A stretch of 64,000 bases of DNA from the NCBI RefSeq assembly GCF_041381155.1, contig NC_091149.1, positions 16,074,609-16,138,608 of the forward strand. Reading direction: 5' to 3'. Below the pieces are notes generated by a model. It was not told the origin of the DNA. It did no database searches and was given only the letters and a program-made list of their open reading frames with translations. Numbering within the stretch: position 1 is the stretch's first letter; each line of letters opens with the position of its first letter. The position numbers were made by a program, and so were the translations under genes. This document shows, one piece after another, positions 35,360-47,521 of the stretch. The DNA is from Argopecten irradians (taxonomy: Eukaryota > Mollusca > Bivalvia > Pectinida > Pectinidae).

Positions 35360-35543
35360 ATGTTTGATTCTTTTTCACCCATAGTAGAAAAAACACGAAA
35401 TTCATGTTTGTTCCCAGCTGTTTCGTTACGCCATTGTGCAGGAACGTCGTTATGCGTCAAAATTGATGACGTCATCTACAATGCACACCGCGGTTACGCC
35501 GCATGTATTGATGACGTAACGTAATTGTCTAGCGCGTGTGAGC

Positions 35544-35570
35544 TGTCTTACACCCCCCTTGTGTAAGACA
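35544..35570. repeat. short perfect hairpin
   Basis: TGTCTTACAC, a 7-base loop, GTGTAAGACA. No T run follows, so a terminator role is not suggested. Confidence 0.7.
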
Positions 35571-37007
35571 GAGATATCTTTTCCCTAGCAACCACTGGAT
35601 ATCCTGTGAAGTATGGGAGAAATATATACATGTATTATAAAAATACGATTACTACAGTCTCTCGTACCGGTCGGAAAAAAGTGACAATAAATTCGACGTT
35701 AAGGACGTCAGTATATAGCTATATATATAGGATGCCAGGATTGGTAGGAAACCCGCTATTCTAGACAATTGTCGAAAACTTGTCGAAAGAAATGCGAGAC
35801 GCAATTTTTGGTGTTCAACCTGTTAAAAACTGTTGTCCTTGGTTTCTGCTCACTGTAGGAGAATGGGCCAAAATTAAAAAATGAAACAGAAAAAAAAACC
35901 AAATCGATACAAAACACTGTTGGGAGGCGCCTTACACGGACGGGGCGGTATGAGGAAACAGGACTATTAGGGCCTATAATGATGCTCAACAGTACAAATA
36001 CTTAATAGAACAAGGAGTTTCCGAACTCCACGTTCTTCATACACTGGCCAAACAGGGACGACATTAATGCATACACCAATTTGCGTCATTGTCAAAAAAA
36101 GCATGTAGTTTGAACAACTATAATAGTAAGCATGCCAGCACTATTATAATAGCAACCGTTAATACCAAAGAAAATGCAATGTCTCATTGTCGACAAAACA
36201 AAAGAAACTTATGTATTCAGCTAACAAAAACAACGGAATCCCCCATACAATACATATGGAAATAAAACGATAATATTTCTAGTATGAGCTGAGCGAGGAT
36301 TGGATCTAAAATCGGTCGATCCTTATTCCTGATTAGCGTCAGTATGAATGGAGTGGGAGATGGGATTAAACTAGATCAGCAAAAATCATTCATGGTTGGC
36401 GAGAACGGCCGGTCTGATTTGTTTTCCAAACAACCACTTATACTCTCATATTACTCTCATCAAAGTTTGTATATGTAAAGTCCTACACTTTAACAATTAT
36501 GCATTAATGGAAATTATTGAATATTTGATGGACACAAACACTTGCCACAGTCACCCATATCCATTGACCAAATTATTGGTGGTACTTTTCATTGTAACAA
36601 AACATTTAAATGCTCCGATCGATCTGTAAGTGTCAGGAACTATTAACAGTGGATAAAATAATAAAGTAGATCACTAGCGCTTGTAAACAACATTTACACT
36701 CCCGGGTTGTAAAAGGTATAATATTTTTTTCACGATTCATCGAAAATGTTAGTTATTCAGAGAATCAAAACTTAACCGATATCGAACAAACAAGTCAATA
36801 TTGTAATGAAAGGATCTAATTTCAAACAGCTTCAGATAAAGTCGACTGACTCACATTTGTACCTAAGGGTCTATATTTGTTATGTTAAATAGAGTACACT
36901 GATCAGTATATTGAATATACATTACTGTCATAAGCAACGGGGAACGTTCGATCTAATTCAAAAGTATGCTACCCCCTGTTCAGATTTAAATTCATCACTG
37001 CAGCAAG
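35571..37007. other. non-coding 5' flank of the lectin-like gene
   Basis: No ORF with recognisable domains. The promoter of the gene starting at 37008 should lie here, but I cannot place it. Confidence 0.4.
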
Positions 37008-37305
37008 ATGTTTCGCATAACCTTTATTCTTTCTATTTGTTTCAACTTAAACTCGACTGAGTCGATTATTTCGCGATTCCAAGAAAATACAGAGATGAAA
37101 GGACTAAGAGTATCCGACATTTCAAGTATAATACAATCTAAAAGTGTTCTCCATTGTGTGATGAAATGCGTTAACGCAGGAACTTGTGAGTCCGTGTCGT
37201 ATCATAATACAAGTAGATCTTGTCAACTCCATTCGTACCTACTTAATATGAATTCGGCCGGAGTGATAGCCGAAGATGATTGGAAGACCTACAGCTACTT
37301 AAGAG
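37008..37305 (+). CDS. lectin gene exon 1: signal peptide and PAN/apple module
   Basis: ATG at 37008; 99 codons plus one base. The donor G|GTTTGG is weak, but it keeps the phase-1 pattern of the other introns. Confidence 0.75.
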
Positions 37306-40300
37306 GTTTGGTTGTCTTTGGTATTAAAGCATTACTATTTATTTGATGTTTTAATATTTTAATAATAAATATAACGATGTATTAAATTAATTATGATAAT
37401 ATATATTATCATTATAATGTTATCTATAACTAAAGGTCCGCTATTCTTCCTAAACGACTTTAAATGCTTAAAAAAGGAACATACAAAGTCGCGAAAATTA
37501 TTCACTTAACTTTAATACCTATCATCGCTTTCTTAGCAATTTAATTACGGTTTACATGAAATGTATCTTATGATCTTCGCCGTTGTACTAATTATCGTGC
37601 GTTAGTTGACTATCACTGCACTAGAATGCAAAACAGCGAAATTAATTATCAATGTAAACTATTTCTATGCAAATTTTCTATGTTTTTTTTAATAATTTTG
37701 AAGAAACTTTTCATTTTTGTTTGTTTAAATTTTATTGTAATTAAATGCCACATTTGACTTGAAAATATTGATATTAAAACTTCTTTAATCTCTCTGGTTT
37801 TATGTATATTGGTTTAGTTATATTTATTCCCTTAACTAAATAAATGTTCCCTGGTATTTTAATTTGTAATTTTATTTCAGCCAAGATTTTGGGAATAGCT
37901 GTTTGTTTTATAGAACATGACTACACCATATATATGTAATCAACTCCCATTATAAACACGTTGCTTAATTCCATTTATCATACGAATACAATTATATACA
38001 AGTGAAGTAAACAATTATGTGCATGGCTTTTCTTGTAATTTAATAATTTATTATTAATGATCCAAAAAAATAAATATTTTACAGTTTTAGGAGCAACATC
38101 CACCCCGAGTTACCAAGAGTCAACACAACCAGGTAAAACTAATTTCCTAACGATATGACACCACGTGTTTAACATGTCATTTTGCACTAGTGTAACGAAT
38201 TAAGTTACATTTCTTGTAATTAAAGGTGTGAACATGGATGTTTATATATACTGGTTCAGATGCATTAAAACCAGCAATATTCCAATAACATAATGTCGTA
38301 TGACATATCACACGTTTAGAGAGGCGAAGAAAAAGATTTAGAACACTATTTTGCTTTCTTCTATGAAATGAGAATGGGGTATAGATCATACACCTTAAGA
38401 ATCTCATCTCAAATTTCAATCATTATCCACACATGACATTTTATGTCAGCCTGATGTGGTCTGTTCAAATCACCTTTTGTCGGTCGTCCTCTGTCTTGAG
38501 ATCTTAAATAATTTACATATTCGATTTTAGCTCTACAATAATTTGGACGAATTCAGTAATATTCTTCTGCACAGACCGTCATTTCCCTAAAACAATACGA
38601 AATCTTGGACTGTATTGCGACCACTCCAACGTGAGCCGTGAGAAAAATTAACCGAGCTAGAGTTTCGAATTTATCGATGGGGAGGGGGAGGGATTTTATC
38701 TATTGGTTATGTTGGGAGAATATATTTCTTAGGATTATCTACATATATGAAGGTTAATTACGGAATATATCTATCTTGGATAGAAATTTTAGTAGGGGAC
38801 GGCAATTAAAGATGGCCTCATTGATCACGATTGATTCATTCCTGAAAAGCAAAAGCTCCTAAACTCCTAATATGATTACATCAAATCTTCCGCATAGTTT
38901 GAAATATCAATGCTATAAAGTAACTGATGTTTAACAGTGCTAAAAGCGTTTTTAATTGGAGACGACTTCCGCCTAATTATATAAATTTTGGTTTACAAAA
39001 TGAATGAAATAATTCAATATATGACATGAAACATTATTTCTAAGGTTGTTTCTGACTTTTTAATTAATTAACAAGATATCTTTGCGCCCACCTGGCGGCC
39101 ATCTTGTCGACCTTTGTTTGTTTGTTAGTTTGATGAATTAACGTCTATTAACAGCTATGGTCATATAAGGATGGCCTCCCGTGTATGCGGTGTGTTGCGG
39201 GTATGTTGTGCAAGGTGCGTGTTTTGGGAGACTGCGGTATATTCATGTTGTGTCTTCTTGTATAGCGAAACTGTTGCCCATTTTAAAGTGCTATATCACT
39301 GAGGCATGCCGCCGAAGACACCAAGCAACACACCCCACCCGGTCACATTATACTGACAACGGGCGAACCAGTCGTCCCACTCCCTGTATGCTGAGCGCTA
39401 AGCAGGCGCAGAATCTACCACTTTTATAGACTTTGGTATGTCTCGGCCAGGGGACAGAACCCGGAGCCTTCCTCACAGGGGCGAACGCTCAACTCAAGGC
39501 CAAAAGTGAGGCGGTGCCAAGGGAGGCATTAGGAAAGATAAAGTCAGTTAGGAAAAAGACAAAGGATAAGATCCTAAATTTAGTCGCATTTTTACGATCA
39601 TGCAATAGGGGCAGTAGGTAAAAATCTAACGCCCTACCTGCAGAAATCACTTTACAATTATTGTAATATTGTAATAATTACAGTAATATTATTAATATGT
39701 GAAATGAAATTGCAGACCCTTACATTGAATCATCGTCTGTATGACCTCATTTCACTGCACTGTAGATATATATCGGTTATCTTAATATCTTTTGGCGGCG
39801 AATAATATATTAAAATATGTAAAGGTGCGATAATATACAAATATTTCATGGGTTACTATGCTCTAGTTCATAATATTCAACCCGAGGTGATGGTAATCAA
39901 CAAATGTTATATTGCACGAGGCCAAAGGCCGAGTGCAATATAACATTTGTTGATTACCATCACCGAGGGGTAAATATTATGAACTAGAGCACAGTAACCA
40001 TGGAATATTTGTTTTATTACATAATCACCAGTTTTTCAGTTGAATATCGTTTTTATAAAACGAATACGACAATCAATTAACAAAATCATCAACACCGTAC
40101 CGTACGGAAAAAAAACTAATATCCTATTAAAGATTGACGTATAGCCCACGTACGTCACGTTGTAACTCCGGTCTGGATGTCTTATTGTCTGTTTTCACAT
40201 TATTAGACCTGCTTGCAGCATTTTGATCTAATACATTAATCGTGTTCGTCCTTTACTCGGTACACTAAACGTCTATATGACGTGCTTGATTCGAGATCTA

Positions 40301-43300
40301 TAAATCCAGCGCGAAATTGAGCGTGAACCTTTGTGACGTCATAATAACGTAGCTCACTGTTACTCGCAATTTCTCTGAAGTTTTCTACAAAACTAAACAA
40401 CAACAGCGAGGTGTTCCTAAAGCCGTGCAATACAACATCTCGAACCGTGCAATATAACGTTTCCATGGAAGCGTGCAATATAACTTCGAACCGTGCAATA
40501 TAACAAGGTTTTATTGAACGGTCGGTGTAATAGTTGAAAATATTATATTTCTATATATATAGATTGGTGTAAACAAATTATGTAATAAATATCAATATTG
40601 AATTATTTGAAGTTTTTTGAACCTACCAAACTGTCCAAGAGTAGTCCGACTTGGGGACCGAGTCCGATATCCAAGTTGGTCAGTCAATTTGAGGGCCCTG
40701 TCTGACGTGTTAGTATCACTGTATACTACGTCTAAATTGTTCAGATCACCTTGCTGTGGTCCGTCCGTTAAATCACCTTTCCGTGATCCGTTCGTTAACA
40801 ATGTTACCGTTATTTCACAGAAAGTACTGCAGGATTCTTTCAAAAATCTCATATGTTGCTACCCTTAGGGACCTTGTTTTGCATATTGTATTGTTTGGAC
40901 CGATCAATAAAGAAGATGGCCGACGTACAGCCTTCTTAGATTTTGATATTTGAGATTGTAATCGCTATTTCTTAAATAGTACTGAATCGTTGTTAATGAA
41001 CTTTATTGTATAGTCTCCACATTGGTCCTAATTGTGAATACTGCATTTTGGCAGCCATTTTGGTCTTTTATATCTGAAGTTTGAAAAAGCAGAGAATATA
41101 TCACTAATTCAATTGTCAGTATAATCTCTTGTTTTAAATTATTTTTAAAATTTTACAGTTTCAGAACTCGGACATTTTTTTATAATTTATAATTGTTAAA
41201 TGCGCAAATTGCCCCTTGCAAAAAGACCTATATACTGTGTGTGGACTTTTCAAAATTAATATTTTTAAGACTTTATCCACAGTTTATTAACTGTTTATTT
41301 TTTCAGAAGCGACAACTTCACAAAGTAACCAAGTGACAACACAACCAGGTATGGCCTGAAATTATTTCGCTTTAACGACGTGTGAAGCAACCTGTCGAAG
41401 ACTTCGAGAGTGTTTGATACTGAGTCAAATTGTTCATGCATTTGACTGCCCCATATAATCTCGTGTTTACTAGTGTAACTGTTGTCCTCAGATGTAGAAA
41501 ATATCTTATATTCAAACAGTACACATGGCTCATTTTTTGTTGTTGTAAAATTGTCTGCCTCTTGGACATTTTCCGGTACATGGAAACAAAAACCAGCTGG
41601 TTCATCTGGAACGTTTACTTCACTTACATCCGTTTGAAATCCCTTGTTGTTATATATAGTTAAACATATTTTGGAACATTATTTTATAAGTCTAGTTAGA
41701 TATTAAGTCAAACTGGATAGATTCATCATTACTTTGCTAGCCGATTGGGTGTGGTATATTGACCGATAACTTCCAGATATTATAACTCTTCATAGTTAAA
41801 AAATGCCAAACTGATAAAATCACTTACTCCTTAAAGAAGTGCCCTTACCCAAAACAGTAAATTATTATTTTACCTAAAATTCATATCTTAAAATATGATC
41901 TGAGACATTTTATATTAATGATATTTTCATATTAATCCTTGCTGACTACAGCAAGTGGGGACATCGGGGCAAACAACATTAACATTATATATCAGGACAC
42001 AGCTGATGCTTCATGTCTTTATGGCTGTTGTTTGTTTGTTTGTTTGATTAATTAACGTCCTATTAACAGCTATGGCTGTTATGTTTTAGTTGAATTAAAA
42101 AGGGTTATAGAGGAAAATCATTGATATCAAATGAATCACGTTGCATTTGAACTTCTGATTAAAAGTAATGTTTCAGTGTTGCTCGTTAATAATACTTATT
42201 TCATCAATCTAATTAAAATACAGATCCTTTTAGCCACTACGTCCATTAGAGGATATGACAACATCCCATAAGGGGTCATGTTCGGATGACCTTTTTACCA
42301 TGTGTACTTTAGATCAAAAGAATTTTCTACACATTGCTATGTCAATGGATAACTCCATTTCGTCCTAGCTAACTACACTTACAACGAGCCTCTCGACTGG
42401 TGTTACCGTCTGATGTTTAGCTATACAACAAGGAAGAATGCAACTGCAGCTTACGAGTTTTGTAAACTTGATGCCGCTAATATGGTCAAAATCAACTCTC
42501 AGGAAAGAAACACGCATCTTCTGAATATTTTATGTAAGAACTGTAATTACGTTTTTGGATCCTGTTTAATCTAGTGATAATTTTTATGCCTATAGTCACT
42601 TATTATGGGAACATAAACTAAGTTGATAAAACGTGTGAATGCATTAGGTCTAACCATAAGTATTACGGTTGTATATGCACAACAATATGTGCATTTCAGT
42701 CAAACGCCATTGGTATGATAATGTGCAAAAATGACGATGTACATGATTTTGTTAAGTCGATTTTGACCAAACAAGCGTTCCTTGAACATGCTATAGACAC
42801 TAGTTTACATAATGACACGATTATTTGCAATTGGTAACAGAAACATGTAGCGAACCTAACTAAACTGAATGTACAATCATTCGCATGATTTGCCATAGTT
42901 TGATAAGAGAATCTGACAACATCCAATTCTAATATCCTATCTGTATAGCCTTCCCTCTAATGCAGGTAGTATTTATATAATATACATAACGACATGATTA
43001 TTTAGTAAAAGATATATGTACTAAACCATGTGTACATTCTTCTCATATTTCGCCCGGCCCGCAGGTAGGGCGTGTACCTGCTGCCCCTGCATGATCGTTA
43101 AGATCGACTAAATTTAGTATCTTCTCTTTTTCTCTTCTTCCTAACTGACTTTCCTAATGTCTCCCTTGGCACCACCTCACTTTTGGCCTTGAGTTGAGCG
43201 TTCGCCCCTGTGAGGAAGGTTCTAAGTTCTGTCCCCAGGCCGAGACACACCAAACTATATTAAAGTGGTAGTTTCTGCACCTGCTAAGCGCTCAGCATAC

Positions 43301-45083
43301 AGGGAGTGGGACGACTGGTTCGCCCGTTGTCAGTTTAATGTGACCGGGGGGTATGTTTCTTGGTGTCGTCGGCAGCATGCTTCGGTGATATAGCAACAGT
43401 TCCACTATACAAGAAGACACAACAGAAATATACCTTTCATGACCATAGCTGCTAATAGGACGATAATTAATCAAACAAACAAAAGCACATTTTGCCAGAA
43501 TTTGCAAACAAGACAACAGTCAAAGAGGCAACAGTGATATTAAAGGTTAGAACGGATGTACAGACACTTTATATCAACTAAGTTATGTTTAAGCAAAGGC
43601 GTCTGCATATGGTTTTGGAAAAATACAATGTCCTACCACTACTATATGATCAAAGTGAGACACTCCATGAATCGGAAGTTGAGGGTACGATCCAATTAAC
43701 TTTGAAATTAGACAAAATTTGACGAAAATATTGAGTGTCCGCTCGTTTAATCAACGTACTTTAATTAAGAATCCTCTTTTTGCAATGTATGCTAGGTTTT
43801 TGTCGCGAAGTTACGGATTTTTATATGAAACAGGACACAAAGTATCCAAGTAGCGGACGATGCATCAACTATGGAACGGACGTTTGCTCGTTTGAAGAGT
43901 TCCAATTCCGTTCCAAAGTTGAGGTATCGGAGTGTCTCACCTTGTTTATATAGTAGGGGTAGGTTATTATATTTTTTATCAAACCAGAAGCAGACGCCTG
44001 TGGTTTAAGTACACCCAAGAAGTGGCATATAGACATACAAAACATCACTAGCTTAAATGGGGTTTTAAACCTTTATGGTCAGATAAGATCCTGAGCTTTC
44101 GGCAGATTTAAATAGATAACCTTATAACCACTCCGTTTGATAGAGGATTTGACAACATCCCATAAGAGGTCTTGTTCGGATGTTCTTTATACCACCTGTA
44201 ACTCAGATCGAATGCATAAACACTATTTCGTCCCAGTATACATACACATAAAGTTATGCATTGCTTTTTGGGTGACATGACTTCATACCCGAAAAGTGAT
44301 CTGCCAGCTTTTTCAAACTGTTTCGTCCGCAGTCATGATTTTTACAAAGGTCACCAGAACGTGGCCCCTAATGGAATGCTTATTGATCTCCCTATCAAAC
44401 GTAGTGATAATAAGGATCTGTATTTTAATCAGATTGGGCTCTCGGAAAACATTTTTGTTTGTTTGTTTGTTTGATTAATTAACGTCCTATTAACAGCTAT
44501 GGTCATGTAAGGACGGCCTCCCATGTATGCGGTGTGTTGCGTGTATGTTGTGCGAGGTGCGTGTTTTGGGAGACTGCGGTATATTCATGTAGTGTCTTCT
44601 TGTATAGTGGAACTGTTGCCCTTTTTATAAGTGCTATATCACTGAAGCATGCCGCCGAAGACACCAAGCAACACACCCCCACCCGGTCACATTACACTGA
44701 CAACGGGCCAACCAGTCGTCCCACTCCCTGTATGCTGAGCGCTAAGCAGGAGTAGAAACTACCACTTTTAAAGACTTTGGTGTGTCTCGGCTAGGGGACA
44801 TGCACAGAATCTAAATTTACACCTTTCAATTGGAATGTATTAACTGAAATGTATATATATTGTATATTTAGACTCTCAAAGCATCGACTCCGTCTGGATA
44901 GGGGGATATTCACCCAACGAAGATAACAATTTTATCTACGAGGACGGTTCACCTTTAACATACTCCTCCTGGAGATCTAATAATCCGTCTGGGTTAAAGT
45001 TTATCAGGTTGCTCTCCAAGAACAACTATGAATGGCAAGATGCAGTTGGGTCTGGCAACCGTAGATTTATATGCGAACGTTAG
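37008..45083 (+). CDS. secreted PAN/apple + C-type lectin-domain protein (5 exons)
   Basis: Five exons, 37008-37305, 38085-38132, 41307-41348, 42369-42533 and 44872-45083, splice in frame into 254 residues; every intron is phase 1. Residues 1-19 (hydrophobic FRITFILSICF) look like a signal peptide. Residues ~24-98 resemble a PAN/apple module, with Cys 50, 54, 60 and 72 in C..C..C..C spacing and ESVSYHNTSRSCQLHS. Residues 100-129 are a Ser/Thr/Gln-rich linker from two mini-exons. Residues 130-254 are a C-type lectin domain (EFCKLDAANMVKINSQERN, VWIGGY, YEDGSPLTYSSW, EWQDAV, RRFICER). Cys161 and Cys252 of the outer disulfide remain, but the inner pair is absent, and no EPN/QPD calcium motif is visible. 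Sugar binding is therefore doubtful. Secretion for recognition or adhesion is a family-based inference. All splice sites are predicted. Confidence 0.8.
38085..38132 (+). CDS. lectin gene exon 2: linker mini-exon
   Basis: Acceptor TATTTTACAG, donor CCAG|GTAAAA. Encodes VLGATSTPSYQESTQP. A second in-frame AG at 38089-38090 would give a 42-nt exon. Confidence 0.7.
39113..39643 (-). repeat. SINE, near full-length copy
   Basis: The plus strand starts with GTTT units and TTAACGTCTATTAACAGCTA and runs to CCTACCTGCAG. In element orientation it has a tRNA-like head (GGCCTTGAGTTGAGCG as possible A box, GGGTTCTGTCC as possible B box) and a (CAAA)n tail. In intron 2 of the lectin gene. Confidence 0.75.
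39839..40010. repeat. long palindrome, ~85-bp arms
   Basis: Nearly perfect inverted repeat centred on GAGGCCAAAGGCCGAG at about 39925. The arms contain GTGCAATATAACATTTGTTG and ACTAGAGC. In intron 2 of the lectin gene. Confidence 0.9.
40423..40504 (+). repeat. four spaced CGTGCAATATAAC motifs
   Basis: Motif starts at 40423 (one change), 40446, 40472 and 40492. The same GTGCAATATAAC is in the centre of the palindrome 500 bp upstream, so the two probably belong to one element. Confidence 0.7.
41307..41348 (+). CDS. lectin gene exon 3: second linker mini-exon
   Basis: Acceptor TTTTTTCAG, donor CCAG|GTATGG; 42 nt, phase 1-1. Encodes EATTSQSNQVTTQP, similar to exon 2, suggesting duplication of a 42-nt cassette. 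Confidence 0.75.
42029..42082 (-). repeat. SINE 3'-end fragment
   Basis: GTTT units followed by GATTAATTAACGTCCTATTA and ACAGCTATGG, then unrelated sequence. Confidence 0.75.
42204..42298 (+). repeat. dispersed repeat, CAGATCC...GACAACATCCC family
   Basis: Matches the reverse complement of 44335-44447 from AATCTAATTAAAATACAGAT to GGATGACCTTTT. Confidence 0.7.
42369..42533 (+). CDS. lectin gene exon 4: first half of C-type lectin domain
   Basis: Acceptor CGTCCTAG, donor T|GTAAGA. Encodes DWCYRLMFSY and the helix with AYEFCKLDAANMVKI. Confidence 0.85.
42897..42935 (+). repeat. fragment of the GACAACATCC repeat
   Basis: GTTTGATAAGAGAATCTGAC followed by AACATCC, matching 34590-34625. Confidence 0.55.
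43061..43484 (+). repeat. SINE copy
   Basis: Element orientation on the plus strand: CCTGCTGCCCCTGCATGATC head, GGCCTTGAGTTGAGCGTTCG, then a shortened end with the (CAAA)n tail AATCAAACAAACAAAAG. The CCGCAGTCTCCCAAAACACG segment is deleted. Confidence 0.75.
43597..43999. mobile_element. ~400-bp MITE with ~70-bp inverted ends
   Basis: Left AGGCGTCTGC...ACTACTATAT...GTGAGACACTCC pairs with right GGAGTGTCTCACC...TATATAGTAGGGG...GCAGACGCCT. No ORF. In intron 4 of the lectin gene. Confidence 0.8.
44137..44195 (+). repeat. fragment of the GACAACATCCC repeat
   Basis: TTTGATAGAGGATTTGACAA then CATCCCATAAGAGGTCTTGT. Confidence 0.6.
44335..44447 (-). repeat. dispersed repeat, inverted copy
   Basis: CAAAGGTCACCAGAACGTGG to AAGGATCTGTATTTTAATCA; the reverse complement matches 42204-42298 and 34573-34655. 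Confidence 0.7.
44455..44800 (-). repeat. SINE copy, 5'-truncated
   Basis: (GTTT)n, TTAACGTCCTATTAACAGCT, through TGTGTCTCGGCTAGGGGACA, where the match stops. It ends about 70 bp before lectin exon 5. Confidence 0.8.
44872..45083 (+). CDS. lectin gene exon 5: second half of C-type lectin domain
   Basis: Acceptor TGTATATTTAG; 69 codons to TAG at 45081-45083. VWIGG, DGSPLTYSSW, WQDA and FICER are the diagnostic pieces. Confidence 0.9.
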
Positions 45084-45645
45084 TGTTGTTTTGTTTTCTT
45101 TTTTGAAAATAAGAACAAAAAATGACAACTGTTGTGTCTGCATCATTCACATTGATGTTTCAGCTTTAAGTTTATATATAAGTTTTGAAATATTATTTAA
45201 ATCTTCTAATTAAACCACTGCCGGATTATATATTTGGTATCGACTGATCAAAGCCTTTGTATCTATTATAATTTTACGCTATTGTCTTTTAAATTATATA
45301 TGCCTTACTGTGCGGAATATTTGACACGTTATATATATTGTATTCAGTTATCTAACGACCTCTATATGTTTCTAATCGATTGTACAAGCAGAACACATTC
45401 CAATGGTTGTTATTTTTTACGATGAATTCCTAAAGAAATTAAAAACAAAACTTTGCTGGACGTTAAGATTGTTAGGTCTGTGGGATATATATTTTGCTAG
45501 CAATTACTGATTGTTTCTTAACCCTGTAAACATACTTATTGTAGCAGTAGTTTTATTGTATCGTTTTTTGGATTACCTCCCCTTGGTAACAAAACATTCT
45601 GTCCGTACATCATTCTAATGTGATTTGGAAACACTATGATGCTGA

Positions 45646-45651
45646 AATAAA
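45646..45651 (+). promoter_or_regulatory. possible poly(A) signal of the lectin gene
   Basis: AATAAA about 560 bp after the stop, the first clear one on the strand. Confidence 0.35.
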
Positions 45652-45821
45652 ACAAGGAATGGATATATTTAAAAAGTCCAAAAATATAAAACAAAATGTG
45701 TTGACATTAAAGCCAACCATTTTATTTCGAAAGGTTCAAGGGGCCTGTATTGTAGTTAAATTACATTTGCTTTGTAGAAGTGTATGACAGGGCTTCTCTT
45801 TAATCCAGAAACGCTACACTT

Positions 45822-46058
45822 GAGAGTTGGACGACTGGTTCGCCCGTTGTCATTATTAAATGACCGGGTGGGGTGCTTCAGTAATAGAGCACTATATAAG
45901 GGCAACAGTTCCACTATACAAGAAGACACAACATGAATATGCCGCAGTCTCCCAAAACACGCACCTCGCACAACATAGACGCAACAGACCACATACATGG
46001 GAGGCCGTCCTTACATGACCATAGCTGTTAATAGGACGTTTAGCAATCAAACAAACAA
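45822..46058 (+). repeat. SINE copy, partial
   Basis: From GGACGACTGGTTCGCCCGTT to the tail CAATCAAACAAACAATA; the head is missing and there is an internal deletion. Confidence 0.75.
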
Positions 46059-46480
46059 TATTGTCCTTAAACTATATTTTGTGTCGTGAGTGTAATTAAT
46101 TCATATTGGGGACAGAAAATCGAAGGTAATATTCGAGTTACTTTTAAAGATAGATTATGCCGATTATTTAGGGTAAATTTCCGCATGTCAATTATTAACA
46201 AATGCAATTGACCCACTTACGTTTCAAAAAATGTTTTGTAAAAACTGGGATCATCGAGCTACTGGCCTAAAATTCATAAATTTCTGTAAATAAACCTACA
46301 AACAGCCAGTGTTATCAATTAAACATGGTTATTAAAATTTTAGTGACAATAAAATGTTTTGTTAATGTTCATAAAATTGCATTAAAATGTAGTTTTTTAT
46401 ATTAAGCACAAGCATAATTTGGTAAATATCATAAGAGAAAATCAACATCAATTTGTTAGCTCAACTGGTCCGAAGGTGAG

Positions 46481-46862
46481 CAGGCGTTAGAATTTTACCT
46501 GCTGCCCCTATTGCATGATCATAAAAGGCGACTAAATTTAGGATCTTATCTTTTCTCTTCTTCCTAACTGACTTTATCTTTCCTAATGCCTCCCTTGGCA
46601 CCGCCTCACTTCTGGCCTTGAGTTGAGCGTTCGCCCCTGTGAGGAAGGATCCGGGTTCTGTCCCCATGCCGAGACACACCACAGTCTATAAAAGTTGTAG
46701 TTTCTGTTACTGCTTAGCGCTCAGCATACAGAGAGTGGGACGACTGGTTCGCCCGTTGTCAGTATAATGTGACCGGGTGGGGTGTGTTGCTTGGTGTCTT
46801 CGGCGGCATGCTTTAGTGATATAGCACTATAAAAAGGGCAACAGTTCCACTATACAAGAAGC
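46481..46862 (+). repeat. SINE copy, 3'-truncated
   Basis: From TTACCTGCTGCCCCTATTGC to CCACTATACAAGAAG, then unrelated sequence; the tail is lost. Confidence 0.8.
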
Positions 46863-47368
46863 TTTTAATAGCCCCGTCTTTGCATTCAAAATAGGCCTAC
46901 ACACACGCAAACACTTGTCTATCCTCCATACAATAAAAGTCGTGACTATGAAGAATTGAGTCTAAATCGCGTTCTTAGACCGATACATGCATGACAAACA
47001 TTCAGCAGCTCAACGGTCATACCATCAATAGGCTATATCACAGTAACTTTCCTCGCTTGAAAATAAAATATGGCGGCTCGCTCCACTTCGGACCGCATCA
47101 CTACCCTGACAACGATACATACCGGTAGTCGTTCCGCCTTGGGTATCTCAATTTTTATTCGAAATGGACATTATTGATATATTATCAAATTGAAAACAAA
47201 TATTTTGAAAATAATTTAAAAGTGTCATTGTTGTATTTTAAACCAAATTGCAGCTATAACATTCAACAATCGGAACTATATCTTCGGTCATCCTGACTAC
47301 CGTAGTTGCCCAACTTAACAACCATCACCGTTTTAAATTTGACGTAAAAGTAGATTTATTTATGTAAA
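46863..47368. other. non-coding stretch
   Basis: No gene or known repeat recognised. Confidence 0.4.
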
Positions 47369-47521
47369 TATATAGATTAAACAGTGTTTTGATTGCGTTA
47401 AAGGTGGTGTGAACGCAATGGGATACAGACATATTGTACATGTAGCGCGTTGAATATGTCTGTATCCCATTGCGTTCATACCACCTTTAACGCAGTCAAA
47501 ACACTGTTCAATCTCTATATA
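47369..47521. repeat. long palindrome, ~67-bp arms
   Basis: Arms contain ACAGTGTTTTGATTGCGTTA and CGCAATGGGATACAGACATA, with a loop of about 17 bp. Very few mismatches between arms, so it is young or kept identical. Confidence 0.9.
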
